Shown here: one piece after another, positions 17,401 through 28,934 of the stretch
Layout: every line of letters begins with the position of its first letter
Numbering within the stretch: the stretch's first letter is position 1
Source of the DNA: Axinella damicornis
Lineage: Eukaryota > Porifera > Demospongiae > Axinellida > Axinellidae
Assembly: GCA_963931865.1 (NCBI GenBank)
Contig: OZ007506.1
Location: 8,108,934-8,172,933, forward strand
DNA length: 64,000 nucleotides
Direction: 5' to 3'
The notes under the pieces: model-generated
Seen by the model: the letters and a program-made list of their open reading frames with translations, nothing else
Databases searched by the model: none
What the model was told of the DNA's origin: nothing
Position numbers and translations under genes: made by a program

Positions 17401-20400
17401 GTTGCTAAGTGATCGTTTAAGTGCGCATGCGTACAAACGTGAAAATGGCGTGACAAACGAAGCCATAGTTATTGAGTGGGCAGCTGCAGCCGCCTGGTGA
17501 AGACTTGGAGGTAGCAAAAAAGCGATGGGACGTTGCACTGCTCGGTTGAAAATGCTGCTGTTTCGTGCGAAAACCATTGTGACAGATTGAGGCAACGTTG
17601 AGCTAAGTTGTCTGAAGAAAGAAGAAGAAAGAAAGAAAGAAAAACAATTTGCCCGTTTTGCGAGTACCTGGTGAGGTACTTTCACGACGGTTTTTCGCGA
17701 CGCGAGGAGTCTTGTTGGTCATGAAAACACTTGAAGATGAACGGTATGTGGTTATAAAGGCTTATAAGTGTAATGTTTCTGAGATTTGGAGAGATTTTTT
17801 TGTATTGGCATGTATTGCGTGTACGTCGTATCCCTACATATAGACTCTACCGAGTCTATGATAACTGAGCTGCTAATGTTGAGTTAATTAGCCTAACTGT
17901 TGACACCCTCACCTACACACACACACGTCACACACACACACTCACTCACCATACACACTCCACCACACACTCCACCACACACTCGTCACACGCCCAGTCT
18001 GGACTACCCTAACAGGAGCAAAGAGACACTGGAAGCGGACCAGCACTATAAGGTTGTTATGACATTCACCCTCGTCAACAAGGTGACTTCTGACCCCACC
18101 ACTGTGCACCAGGTATGCAGAGAGTTTACAGAGTTTCACTAGTGTACATGTGGTTAGTAGAGCTTCTGTTTGGCCCTTCCTCCTCCTTCCCTCCCTCCCT
18201 CCCTCGTTCCCTACCTCCCTCCTTCCCTCCCTCCCTCCTTGCCTCCCTCCCTTCTTCCCTCCCTTTCCTAGGCGTTCATTCGACTTACTTTGGGCAAGCA
18301 GGAAATATTCTATGTTGCACAAGCTGACAGTAACAGCAGATACAAGTTTGAGTTGGACGTGGCAGGATCAGCTTCAGACTTTGGCCATCAGTCGGGAGAG
18401 TACACGCTGGTGAGGACTGAGTGGTCACTGCTGGTAGTTGGAGTGAATATTACGTAATGCACATGTGATGTTATCTGTGCAGTGGTGCTTCCCTGTTGGT
18501 CTCCTGCTCTCTCCCACCTTTGCCCTTATTTTACTCTTCTCGTCTTTCATCCCCATTTCTGTGCTTCTGTCTCTCTTCCCTCTCACTTCTGTGTGTCATA
18601 ATGCCTTCTTCCCTAATCTCTCTCTGGTGTGCAGACGCTGATTATTGGAGACTTTGCTCTTGAGAATCCTTTCTCCTGGAACGTAGTGAGTTCAGTGTAT
18701 CCATAATCTGTTTGTTGTCCATAGTCCGTTCATTGTCAATCATTTCTGGAAGTACTTTGGGAAACTTGTGAAGTGATTCACCTTTTCTTTCCTCCTCTCT
18801 CCATTCTACTCCCCTCCTCCCCTTTCCCCTCCTCCCCTTTCCCCTCCTCCCCTTTCCCCTCCTCCCCTTTCCCCTCCTCCCCTTTCCCCTCCTCCCCTTT
18901 CCCCTCCCCCTCCTCCTTTCCCCTACCCCCTACCTTCCAACCCTTTCCTCTCTTCCTCCCCTCCTTCCCACGCTCCTCCCATCCCCCTCTCTCATTCCCT
19001 CCTCCATGCTCTTCTCTTCTCTTTTCATTTCTCTCCTCACTCCTCCCACTTCACCCTCCCCTTCCCTCTAACTACTTCCTCTTCTCCCTCCTTACTGCCT
19101 CTCACTCCTCACTCCCCCACTTCACCCTCCCCTTCCCTCCAACTACTTCCTCTTCTCCCTCCTTACTGCCTCTCACTCCTTACTCTCTCTTTCTCCCCTG
19201 CTTTTCCACCGTGCCAGGGCTCAGTGCAGTTGAAGTTCCCCAAAACCCCACAAGAGAAGCCGGTTGACAGCACTTACATCCCAAAGCCAGTGATTGAGGT
19301 GCATCCCATGCCATGCCTAATCTGTTTTTTTTATTCTGCGATTTGCATTAACAGTGATGCATGGAAACAAGAGCAGGAGCAGTTGTCACACGAATGACAT
19401 CTAGTGGACGTGGGGGGGGGGGTCCATTTAACACTGGTCAAGCAGAGTGTTCTCTAGTGTTTGGAATTTGGTCTAGTGTTGGAGCACTTCAACCTGTGTA
19501 CATATTTACTGTTGGCCGGCTCCATCCAATGTCCGCGTCATGTCCATCTGATGTCATTACATGATCAATGCTGCCAGGCCTGTCCTGTTTTCCTCACTCT
19601 GCGTACTGCTTCTGTGTCATCTGAGCCCACTTCTCCACTCAGGTCCTTGTCATCTCCCTCTAAACCCTCCCACTCAGCATCCCCTCCCACTCACCCTTAC
19701 ACCCTCATTTACCCTTCCGCCCTCTCTCCCTCCCACCCTCCACCCACATACCTGCCATGACATTATGCATTTATGTTGATCACATCTGCTGTGCACCGTC
19801 ATTGCCTTGTGCTGATCTCCTTTCTGGCATGTGATCACCACAAACAGATGGTGCTAGATCAATTGTGTCACTTCTCCACTCGGAGTGGTCCTTGTCATTT
19901 CTGTACCACCCTGAACTAATAGCAGACCACATCTAGTTAATACTAACGTTGTGTTCAGTTTCCCTCACTCTACTGCTTTACTATTGTCATTGGAGAATGT
20001 AAAATAGAACGTGGTATACCTGGTAACAATGTTATGAATTGCCATCACCAGTATGTGCTACATATTTCCCATGTGCAGCACCAATTTCGCATTCCTGATA
20101 AGCGTCCTCCCAAAACTGTCTCCTCCACCTTCACTGTCCTGGTGCTGGCACCTCTGGGGCTGCTCCTCCTACTGGTGAGTGCTCCCTCCAAACCCTCCCT
20201 CTCACTGTCCCTCTCCCACTGTCCCTCTCCCACCATCCCTCCCTCCCACCCACCCTCCTTCTACCCTCTCCCTCCCTCCCACCCACCCTCCTTCTACCCC
20301 CTCCCTCCACCCATCAGTCTTGCCAGAAATTAATGTAACAAGGCAAATTAAAATTCAGAAAGCCTTGTGAAGCCTCGTCTAGTCAATTGCATACTTCCAC

Positions 20401-22962
20401 CAAGTGGTTGCAGGATAAAGGGTTGGACCACAAGGGGACCCAAAGGGCACAGTGTCCTTTGCTACAGGCCTAGCTAGAATACTGCTACCCTCCACCTGTG
20501 TACCTGTCATCCTGTGCATCGATGCTCACGTGTGCATCTGCTGTGCACTGTCGTTGCCTTGTGCTGATCTCCTTTCGGGCATGTGATCACCACAAACAGA
20601 TGGTGCTAGATCAATTGTGTCACTTCTCCACTCGGAGTGGTCCTTGTCATTTCTGTACCACCCTGAACTAATAGGAGACCACATCACAAGTCAGTGCTGA
20701 CATTGTGCTCAATTTCTGTTTGACCCCAGAGTCCAGTATGTGTTTCCTCTTCCTGTGTACTCCTTTCTTCTCTTCATCCATCACCACTTCTTATTCTGAC
20801 TTTCCTTCCCTCCTCTCCGCCCCATCCTTCCCTCCCTCCTTCTCTCCCCTCTCTCCCCCTCCTCCCTCCTCATCCAGTGGTTTCTGCTGGGTGCTAACAT
20901 CTCAAACTTTGCGATAGGTGGTATATGGGGCATTCTCTTTCATCTTGGTCTGGCAGGTGAGACCATTATCAGTGGTGTTCTGTTTCTTGACCTTTATTAG
21001 TTCATGCTCACGTTCTGACACACACACACACACACATACACCCACACACTCACACATAACACACACACACACACATGCTTGCCCACACACACACACATGC
21101 TTGCCCACACACACACACACACACTCTCTCTCTCTTGCACAATTCAGGGATATTTGGTCTCTTCTACTGTTTCTGGATCCAATTGGTAGGCAGTAGTACC
21201 TGCAGTCAGTAGGGTGGGACTCACCAGTGCAGCCTGTAGAGTATAGCCTGTAGAGTGCAGCCTGTAGAGTACAGCCTGTAGAGTATAGCCTGTAGAGTAT
21301 AGCCTGTAGAGTGCAGCCTGTAGAGTGCAGCCTGTAGAGTGCAGCCTGTAGAGTGCAGCCTGTAGAGTGCAGCCTGTAGAGTGCAGCCTGTAGAGTGCAG
21401 CCTGTAGAGTACAGCCTGTAGAGTGCAGCCTGTAGAGTATAGCCTGTAGAGTGCAGCCTGTAGAGTATAGCCTGTAGAGTGCAGCCTATACTGTGCATAC
21501 ATTAATCATATAACGTTTTAATTCACTGTACTAAAGCTGTATAGTAAGAATGCAGATTTAGACTGAAATTGCACGGCTACTGACCAATGAAATGCGTATT
21601 TCACTTTTTGCACGGCCTAGCAGTGCAAAAAGTGAAATACGCGTCTCATTGGTCAATAATGGCGCTCTCTGGCTAATCAGGCACGTAGCAACGACGGTTG
21701 TAAACAGACGAGACCATGAAACAGAGAAAGAAGGCAGCTTACCTCGTTACTCGCAGCGAGTTGTTCTTTGCGTCTACCGTGTTTCTTACCGAACAAGAGT
21801 CGGCGAATTCTACAGTGCCCTGGCACGCTATCTGGCGACGAAAACAATTTGAGACCGACATGATTGCCACACCTACCACCCCTCCCACTACCCGGCGCTA
21901 CGTACACCGCTTACCGTAAGCACCTCCGTTCCACAGTAGCGTCTTCGAACGAAGTCGTGCATTCGTAGATTCTGGCTGATTCTGTCATGACATTGTCTTC
22001 TTGTGCCTACTCTATTCATCTTAGTTAATATTTGTTGGAAGAGAGCACTCTAGCTATATGATTAACATGTGATAGCATGGCTTGCAGTGCAATTTTGGGA
22101 TAAATTGCACTCGTAATGCATTCAGGAAGGCAAATTGCACTCGGCTTCGCCTCGTGCAATTTATCACCTTCCTGAATGCATTACTCGTGCAATTTATCCC
22201 AAATTGCACTGCAAGCCATGCTATTACATATACAAACTCACGCACATACACATGCATGCATATACTGTAGATCGGGAAATTTTCGTGTTAAATATATTTT
22301 GTGTGTAAATTTTTTCTGGTGTTAATTTTCGTAGTACAGCTCATCAACAAAAGAATTAACAATCAATGTGTCAATAATGGAGACATATGAACGAGCTGCT
22401 GCTATACCATGGTCACTGGCATACCGACTGATTTCAAAGCGTTCTTCCCAACTTTGCTTGTCGGACCGCACTTCTTGTCGATTTGAGACCTCCCGATTCG
22501 CTGAGGCCATACTTCGCGAAGAACGGAGGGCGACAGAGATCTTTTGGGATCGGGGAGTCCATCTATGGGAATTGAGGAATCACAGAAGGGCTGTAGTTTT
22601 GACAGACAGTGTTCAGATGACTAGTCTACACGTGTGAAGAGTTGCGGACCGTAATTATTATTCGTTGCTGTTAATATCCAGTGTAAATAATTTTGTGTGT
22701 TCCTATTTTCGTCGTTGAGGTTGACTACGAAAATATTTTAACAATGAAAATTTCCCGATCTACGGTACATACGTGCACACATACTGCTCACACTAATACA
22801 CGCATACACACACACACACACACACACAAACGCACACACAACACATTCCCACTCGCACTCTAGAACATGTTTCAGACGCTGAAGTACCTCACTGCGATTG
22901 GTCTGATCACATTTTTTGCTGGCAACAGAATGCTGAGGAGGATTGCCAGTGCCAAGCAGTAA
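10346..22962 (+). CDS. RPN2: Ribophorin II, oligosaccharyltransferase subunit (RPN2)
   Basis: RPN2 is a non-catalytic ER-membrane subunit of the complex that N-glycosylates nascent proteins. Exons seen: 10346-10373, 11008-11213, 11766-11838, 11990-12031, 12363-12452, 12859-12966, 13074-13142, 13627-13748, 14183-14248, 15816-15864, 16370-16461, 17998-18112, 18272-18409, 18635-18685, 19218-19298, 20079-20174, 20878-20956, 21148-21185 and 22864-22962 (stop TAA). All except one junction agree in phase. Landmarks: N-terminal signal sequence (MAYQQRARTGCLLLL then VITCLTLSHA), KFELDVAG, KRPPKTVSSTF, then three membrane segments in the last four exons, ending YLTAIGLITFFAGNRM as in animal RPN2. Between 11213 and 11766 the phase does not match and roughly 100 residues of the usual N-terminal domain are absent; a (CA)n tract occupies that gap. 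The gene is otherwise intact and identity is secure. Confidence 0.95.
11303..11665. repeat. (CA)n-rich microsatellite in RPN2
   Basis: An uninterrupted CA run of about 70 bp is followed by CA-rich variants, including three copies of a 30-bp unit around ACATCACATACATGCACACA at 11575-11650. It fills the gap where RPN2 exons are missing. Confidence 0.9.
12080..12362 (+). repeat. CT-rich tract ending at the RPN2 acceptor 12362
   Basis: Nearly pure pyrimidine on the sense strand for 280 bp, made of TCC/CTC units, ending in CACACAG at the splice acceptor. Confidence 0.85.
13195..13626 (+). repeat. CT-rich tract ending at the RPN2 acceptor 13626
   Basis: About 430 bp of CTCTCCCTCC-type simple sequence with an internal poly-C run at 13253-13270. 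It ends in TTCCCACAG at the splice acceptor. Confidence 0.85.
14615..14915. repeat. Diverged inverted copy related to the 4850/46560 element
   Basis: Read on the opposite strand, this segment shares ordered words with 46650-46920: CACGGTGAGTTT, GACAGCGATCAC, GAGCAATGG, CACCACCAAGG and GTCAGTGCATGATAGCGAT. It lies in an RPN2 intron. A further fragment with CACCACCAAGG and GTCAGTGCATGATGGC lies near 34290-34380. Confidence 0.65.
15253..15762. mobile_element. Probable MITE in an RPN2 intron
   Basis: About 510 bp flanked by inverted TACCATAT...ATATGGTA ends, with AAATTTTGCGAATT near the left end and AATTCGCG near the right end. No intact ORF. The end design resembles the TACCGTAG and TACCGTATTTCC elements found elsewhere in the window. 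Confidence 0.5.
16088..16260. repeat. Purine-rich (GGGA)n tract with poly-G
   Basis: A run of G (about 19) is followed by GGGA/GGAGGGA repeats in an RPN2 intron. This is the only large tract in the window with purines on the sense strand of its host gene, and it does not abut the acceptor. Confidence 0.85.
16995..17113. repeat. Inverted repeat, arms about 42 bp
   Basis: The left arm GGGATGATCGAACATAACAG recurs as its reverse complement at the right end, and pairing continues through AGTATACAATCACCCCTACA. The loop is about 35 bp. It lies in an RPN2 intron and looks like a small foldback insertion. Confidence 0.85.
18780..19217 (+). repeat. CT-rich tract with 14-bp units, ending at the RPN2 acceptor 19217
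   Basis: Contains at least five copies of a CCTCCCCTTTCCCC-like 14-mer at 18815-18905, then irregular CT-rich sequence with an internal duplication (TCCCTCCTTACTGCCTCTCA twice). It ends at the acceptor of the RPN2 exon 19218. Confidence 0.8.
19783..19932 (+). repeat. Direct repeat flanking an RPN2 exon (copy 1)
   Basis: About 150 bp nearly identical to 20535-20685. Shared words include GTGCTGATCTCCTTTC, GATGGTGCTAGATCAATTG and CCACTCGGAGTGGTCC. The two copies bracket the exon at 20079-20174. Confidence 0.85.
20535..20685 (+). repeat. Direct repeat flanking an RPN2 exon (copy 2)
   Basis: Second copy of the 19783-19932 segment, same orientation, with only scattered substitutions visible. It lies in the next RPN2 intron, before the exon at 20878. 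Confidence 0.85.
21232..21489. repeat. Minisatellite, 14-bp unit GCAGCCTGTAGAGT, about 18 copies
   Basis: Tandem 14-mers with A/T substitutions at the first positions (ATAGCCTGTAGAGT, ACAGCCTGTAGAGT). It lies in the last RPN2 intron. Confidence 0.9.
22074..22226. repeat. Foldback element, arms about 60 bp
   Basis: TAGCATGGCTTGCAGTGCAA at the left returns as the reverse complement at the right, and the pairing covers almost the whole element. It lies in the last RPN2 intron. Flanks show only a weak 9-bp match. Confidence 0.85.
22264..22768. mobile_element. MITE with TGTAGATCGGGAAATTTTCG ends (copy 1)
   Basis: The left end CTGTAGATCGGGAAATTTTC is matched in inverse orientation by GAAAATTTCCCGATCTACGG at the right end. 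Related copies with the same end motif lie at 58661-59180 and 62703 onwards, but their inner sequences differ. An 89-codon open stretch inside (from 22368) has no recognised homology. Confidence 0.8.
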
Positions 22963-24414
22963 GTCCTTCCCTTCAAGTTCCAATATGGCAACCAACACAC
23001 TCTGCACACGGATGCAGCACACCATGTGTTCACCAGGACAGATGGCTTTTTGCATGGAAAGCTGAAAGCACTCTTTTGACAAGATAAATGCCTTGGGAGG
23101 CCCAAGAAAAGTGCAAGTCACTATTGCATTGCTTCTGTTTCTGATTCTACTTCTGGCAAAGCGTTGCTGAATCTCTCATCGCCATTGTTTCCATGTAGTA
23201 TACTTAGCCCACATCGCTGTAGTCAGTGATGAACGGGACACTCTAGCCTCAATTTTCTGTAGCTGTTGAAGAGGTAGGTCCATGGGTGGTGTCCACGCTT
23301 GTAGCCTGATGCCCTCAACTCGTTGAAGGACTTCTATCAGTCGGCACTTTCAAACTTCACCCGTAATGCAAGGATCTTTCTGTCATTTGCAGAATAGTGC
23401 ATTTACAGAAAGATGTGCTTACATACACATAATAATAATGATCTGAAATGCACTTACCTGATGCTGTGGTATAGGGCTCGCTCAGACTCATCCCAATTAT
23501 TGAAAACACCACTTTTTGTGTAAGTCCACCCAATGGCATTTTTATCCCTCTCCACACATACATGCATTTGCAGGTTGTGATCAGAACACTTCAACTAGTC
23601 TTTAGCGATTTTTTTTGCTTGAATAACTGTAATGATAGGATTTGGATTCAATAATCATTGAATGCACAAAAATTTCAGTTAGTGCTAAGACGTCATGTAG
23701 CCTAAACAGGATGCTCTACTGGATATGTCCGTATACTTATTGTCTCGTGGGTGTCACGTGAGCTGTGAGGGTGTATTTCCATACCGTCGTGTAGTCGATA
23801 CTAGAATCATAGATAATAGAGCTAGAATCCAAGGGCATCACAGACCTACACTTCTGCTTTCGTGGAGCTCAGCAATGTGAGTTACTAGCATACATGTTGG
23901 GAAGGTTTTCGAGACCCGACCCCCTTGGTACATAGCTAGCTATGTAGGAAGTACCACTGTGCACCACCCAGCCCACTCCCGAGCCCTAAGAGCGACGGGT
24001 ACGGGTGTGGTGGGAGGGAACGAGGCTACCTTGTGCACAGCTCACACTGCCTACAGTTCTAGCCGTTTCTGTGCACAATGGATTACATGACACACCGCTA
24101 TTGTCATGAAAGTTGATATGCATAACGTTATGAATCCTCACTGGTTGTGCAATACTGAAGGCAGGAAGGGGTGTTACTCCAGTGATAGATGCTGTAGTCA
24201 CAGCTACAACTGGACTGAGGTTAAAAGGGCTCTTGACTGTTTGACTGCACTGTATTTCGGCCATTGATCACTAGACCGCATGCACATATGCCCTTGATAG
24301 AATGCATAGTGACTTCACCCCTCCCTCAAGATAACCGGTTGCAGATGTGACTAATGGGTGACCCCCTTGTGCAGTGGGTTGTACTACTACGGGTATTGCT
24401 GTGTATGCCAGCCA

Positions 24415-24695
24415 GACCCCATTCTGCATGGTGGGAAGGGGCCTGGGGAATGGCCATGCAGCAGTTTGTCGCCCCTCTTGGCAGTTCATGCCTCACGCTT
24501 CAAGTTTATGTTCCACTCAGACTTGAATTTTGAGTTTTCTCATTAATCACATACTTCAGATACCATGTGACTGAATACTGCGCTGTGATTGGACCCGCAC
24601 TCCATGGTGTGGGGCGACAAACTGCTGCATACCAAAATTCAAGTCTGAGTGGAACATAAACTTGAAGCGTGAGGCATGAACTGCCAAGAGTGTCT
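24415..24695. repeat. Inverted repeat with permuted arms
   Basis: The left arm has block A (ATGCAGCAGTTTGTCGCCCC) followed by block B (CTTGGCAGTTCATGCC... about 57 bp). The right side carries the reverse complement of A first and then of B, so the block order is not what a simple foldback would give. Confidence 0.75.
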
Positions 24696-25041
24696 TATTG
24701 ACTCAAGAGCTGGAACACAGTACAAATCGAAATCATGAGTGCGGCCCCAGACCCAAACCAACCCCGGCACGGATCGCTTCCAGTATCACGCTATACTGGA
24801 AGCGATACTGGGTGTACCGTGTATGTTTAGAACTACGACTACGACAGAGTTTTACCTTCAAACAGATGGGAAGGCAACTAAGCTCTTCCTGTAGCTGGTT
24901 GGTAAGCACATGACTATATACATCTACTGCCTCTCTCTGCTTCAGCAACAACATTTCTATCCCATTCTCCCTTATGGCATTATCAACAGCGTTGTCAATT
25001 GTCGTGACACAACAATGCATGTGGTGGATGTAGGTGTGGCT

Positions 25042-25146
25042 TAGCCTCGTTCCCAGGCCTCTGCCCAGATTTTATCTTGCAGCCTTACCGAGGAGAAAAA
25101 ACACGGCTGCAAGATAACTCTGGGCGGAGTCCTGGGAACGAGGCTA
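25042..25146. mobile_element. Palindromic TAGCCTCGTTCCCAGG element
   Basis: A 105-bp near-perfect palindrome: TAGCCTCGTTCCCAGG at the left, CCTGGGAACGAGGCTA at the right, inner arms ATCTTGCAGCC and GGCTGCAAGAT. Flanks GGTGTGGCT and GGTGTGCTA are a diverged 9-bp target duplication. Confidence 0.85.
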
Positions 25147-25418
25147 GGTGTGCTACTCTGTAAAAGTCACGGTCATGGTGGTTTGTTATCTGTTTGAAAT
25201 CGACCCTTGATGCCTTGTTACACAATAAAAGCCGTTGTTGACCTTTGAACTTTATAACCGTATCAGAGCCCATCAAATGCGGCTTTGCCTATAACAGTTA
25301 TAGAGGTAGGTTGCTAAAGGACAATATTTGGGTCACGTGGGTACAGAATTGGTACCCCCTCATGAGCATTTCCTATGTGAGTGTGATCCTCTCCACCCAT
25401 CCACTCACAGACTCTACC

Positions 25419-28274
25419 ATGGCGTATCCTGGTTACGGTGGCCAGCCTGGAGCTGGAGGCTATGGTCAGCAGCCCTATGGTGGCTATCAACGGCAGCAAC
25501 CTGGTTACCAGCAACCTCCCCCAGGTGGTTACCCTGGGCAACAGGCTCAAGGAGGGTATCCTCAACAAGCTGCAGGTAATAAATCTCTGCATATTTACGT
25601 CGGAGGAGGGGGGCAATAAAAGTTTTGATGCACATACTGTATCATCTCAGTAAGAGGTGGTGAAAAGGTTGAGGTCATCAGCCTCATTCCCAGGCCCCTG
25701 CCCAGCTTTCATCACTTCAGTACAGAAAAGTGGGGAGGGACTGGTACATTTCCCGACTTGAGCTAGCCTCATTCCCAGCCGTTAAGTAATGGCCTGGGAA
25801 TGAGGCTAGACTTGAGCATAGTGTAAACGACAAATGGCAGGATAAGAATGCGATGTTTTGTATGTTGTTTGTTGTTCAACTGTCTACACGTTCAATGCTT
25901 GGGTGTATGTGGTGGTGCCCCCCCCCCCCTCCCCTGCCAGCTAAAATTAATGTGTGGTATGTTACCTGTTACGTTCTTTGCTCTTGCTATTCTGATCCCT
26001 GGTTTACCCACATTAATTTCTACCAGTCTTTTTACCCTGACATCACTCGCGTGGTAAACGTACCAAGCTCTCTCCTGCTTCAAATGACAGAAAGCTGGGA
26101 GGGGCCTGGGAATGAGGCTAATACCAATCGGTTGAGCTCTTGAATTTTGCTGTTATTTCATGGTTGGTTGCCATGTAATTCCATTGCAGACGGTCACAAT
26201 GCTGCTATCTGGGTATTTTATGGAACTGCAGTTTTGTGTTGAAGTGGATTCACATGAGATGAGACTTCCACCTCCCCCCTCCCTCCTCTTGTCCCCCCTC
26301 CCATCTCCTCTCCTTCCCCTCTCTTCTGGCCTTCCTCTCTCCTTCCCTTCTCTCCCCTTCTTCTCCTCCCCTCCCTCCATGCTGCTAGGTGGGTATGGGC
26401 AGCCGGGAGGCTACGGGCAGCCTGGAGGCTATAGCCAGCCCGCGAGTGGCTGTCCTCCCGGTGTGGATCCAACCATCTACTCCTGGTTTGTTGCAGTGGA
26501 CGCAGACCATAGTGGTTCCATCACATCCAGGGAGCTGCAGCAGGCACTGACCAATGGGAACTGGTCCCACTTCAATTCTGAAACCTGCCGACTCATGATC
26601 GGTTAGAATACGATTAGCTTCTACAGTGCAACTGAGCATAGCACAACTGACATGTGGGAAGTATGATTGACTGCATCACATGACTGAACACAGGTTTCTA
26701 GGCATAGCCTCATACCTAGTACTTAGGCCTTCTCACCCCAGCATTTGTCGCTTGCAGTACTAACGCATGTGTACTGCAAGTGACAAACACTGGGGTCAGA
26801 AGGCCTGGGTACGAGGCTATACTAAGCAATCATGTTTAATTCGTGGAGGAAAAGTGGGAGTATTTGATGTAGGACAAGAGCACATGATGACATCATCGCC
26901 ATTGCGGCGGATGCGCATATGACCAAGCCCTCCTTACTGCTACAAGTGACATAATGCTGGGTACATTGTGTGAACACCTCGACTTTGAAAATGGCATAGA
27001 GGAGAGCCATGTGTCTAAATACATGTAGAACTGTGGGTAATTCTTCCTGTGGTAAATGTGAACTGACATATTCAGTGGGCAACTGAGCAGCCATCCACAT
27101 GCATTCTCATACTTCCCCCTTATTGGTAGCTTCGCTTGCTCAGCTACTTCCCCCTCGTTCGCCTACGTGAGTAATCCGGCGCCGGACAGCTCTCTGTGCA
27201 GAGCTGCAGCTCCCCGATTTCATCAATCCACTTCAACTGCTGCTCCCCATTTGCATCCGCTTCAGCTGCTGCTCCCCGATTGCGTCCACTTCAACTGCTC
27301 CCTGATTGCATCCGATTCGGCTGCTGCTCCCTGACTGTGTCCGCTTCAATTCTGCTACCCAATTGCATCCGCTTCGACTGCTGCTCCCCAATTGCATGCT
27401 TCTGCTTGTAGCGCCAGCTGTTCTGGAAGCCAGCCCATGCCCGGGCCCAATGTTCTCGAACATTCTTCGCAGGTTCAGTAAATTGAAGTACGAAGGTCGC
27501 GCATCACTAGTCTAGTCCCGCCTAACGAACATCCCACTTCCGTCACACACACACAGACACACGTTAAAATCATAATTGATGTAATTTCGGCCTCAGACCT
27601 ACTTTAGTTTTCATGTGGGAGCTTCCTCAACTATAACCATATATGGCACAACAAGGTACAGGGTACAACTGTATGCCTGAACCACAATCATAGATAACAT
27701 GTTCCCCAGTTTGCATAAGACTGCATGTACTCTGCTGTTAGCCCTGTTCCCAGGCCCCTCCCAGCTTTCCGTCGCTTGCAGTATGATTACTGCAAGTGAC
27801 CCAAAGCTTGGCAGGGGCCTGGGAATGAGGCTAGCAAGATCAATCTAATGCAGTTCCTTCGACCTGTCAAGTATGGCATACCATTTTGGTTTACTTTATA
27901 CAGGATTATTCGACCGTGACAGTAATGGAACCATTGATGTTATGGAGTTTCAACAGCTCTGGCAATACATTACCCAGTGGAAGGGCGTCTTTGACCGCTA
28001 TGACAGAGATCGCTCAGGCAACATTGACGTCACAGAGCTTAACACAGCTTTCAACGAAATGGGGTTCAGGGTTTCAGCACCATTTTGCCAGCTGGTTGTC
28101 ACACGATTTGATCGCCTTGCTAAGAAGTCTCTGAAGCTTGACGACTTTATCCAGAGCTGTGTCATGCTGAGGTCCTTGACGGAGGCATTCCGGGCACGTG
28201 ACACCAGCCAGAACGGAATTATCACCGTCAGCTATGAAGACTTCATGACCATGGCAATTTCAAACAAGCCTTGA
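25419..28274 (+). CDS. PEF1: Peflin, penta-EF-hand calcium-binding protein
   Basis: Penta-EF-hand protein; in animals peflin pairs with ALG-2 (PDCD6) and acts as a calcium-responsive adaptor at ER exit sites. Exons 25419-25575, 26389-26601 and 27904-28274 give 246 residues with consistent phases. Residues 1 to about 78 are a Gly/Tyr/Gln/Pro-rich tail ([18 protein letters not shown], repeated GYGQPG), typical of peflin and much shorter in ALG-2. EF1 begins at [22 protein letters not shown]2 is [14 protein letters not shown], and EF3 is [16 protein letters not shown]4 and EF5 are degenerate, as usual. The final motif [14 protein letters not shown] matches the peflin C-terminus. Human peflin is 284 residues; the shorter tail explains the difference. 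A CT-rich tract (26269-26388) ends exactly at the second exon's acceptor. Confidence 0.95.
25764..25808. mobile_element. Palindromic TAGCCTC element, 45 bp, perfect 9-bp TSD
   Basis: TAGCCTCATTCCCAG...CTGGGAATGAGGCTA, flanked on both sides by GACTTGAGC. It lies in the first PEF1 intron. A degraded relative precedes it at about 25680-25740. Confidence 0.9.
26705..26819. mobile_element. Palindromic TAGCCTC element, 115 bp
   Basis: Full-length palindrome whose inner arms (CCTTCTCACCCCAGCATTTG) match those of the copy at 36510-36600. Flanks TTCTAGGCA and TACTAAGCA agree at 7 of 9 positions. In the second PEF1 intron. Confidence 0.85.
27739..27833. mobile_element. Palindromic TAGCC element, 95 bp
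   Basis: TAGCCCTGTTCCCAGGCC at the left and GGCCTGGGAATGAGGCTA at the right, around arms GTCGCTTGCAGTA and TACTGCAAGTGAC. No clear target duplication. It lies just before the last PEF1 exon. Confidence 0.8.
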
Positions 28275-28528
28275 TTGCATTATTATCCCTCTCAATTTTT
28301 GTTTTTTTGCCCTGATTTTAGTTCCCATATTTCTGCATACCATGTATGTGTTGTATTGCGTTCGTGACTGTGCAAGTATTATTCACTTTTACTGTTGTTA
28401 CTTATTGCTGCCGGCACATTGTCTAGTGTGTAGTGACAATGGACACCCTCGTGTCCCTGTTCCCCAGTCCAATAACCTGGAGCTCCTGTTCCAGTCCAAT
28501 AACCTTCAGCTCCTAGCTGAAAAAATTG

Positions 28529-28738
28529 GAACCATGCAGACAGAACAGAGGGTCTAGCTACTGTCAGACAGGGACTAGAGGTTGTGTGTCAGGCAAGAAC
28601 AGGACCTCGAGGTTATTGTTTATTCCGGTTTATATTATCTATGAATAAACAATAGCCTTGAGCTCCTGTTCTTGCCTGATACACAAGCTCTTGTCCCTGT
28701 CTGATGGTAGACCTCTGTTCTGTCTGCATGGTTCCAAC
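28529..28738. repeat. Foldback repeat, about 210 bp
   Basis: Left words CCATGCAGACAGAACAGAGG, CTGTCAGACAGGGAC and GGCAAGAACAGGA return as reverse complements at the right; AATAAACAATA-type sequence forms the centre. Arms are diverged by several indels. Confidence 0.8.
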
Positions 28739-28934
28739 ACATACGATCGAGATATAATTTTGTGCAGTAAAATCTGAGCATTGATCACTAGCGGCATGTG
28801 ATACATAATCATAACCAGCACAACAAACTTAAATTCATAATGAGCCTGCCCAATTGTAACAAGCAGAGCTTGCATGATAGAAGAATAGTGTCATCTGACT
28901 CAGGAGATAGCAGCTCTTCTCTCATCTGGTACGG

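Larger units (their letters stand above)
22963..25418. other. Intergenic region RPN2 to PEF1
   Basis: No gene is recognised. It holds a rearranged inverted repeat (24430-24690), a small hairpin at about 24771-24810 (ATCGCTTCCAGTAT against ATACTGGAAGCGAT) and a palindromic element at 25042-25146. The PEF1 promoter is presumably near the right end, but no clear core motif was seen. Confidence 0.6.

Noticed and set aside
21221..21502. YRLHSTGCTLQAAL repeat protein on the minus strand
   Set aside because: Translation of the 14-bp minisatellite; no introns, start context or conservation beyond the repeat.
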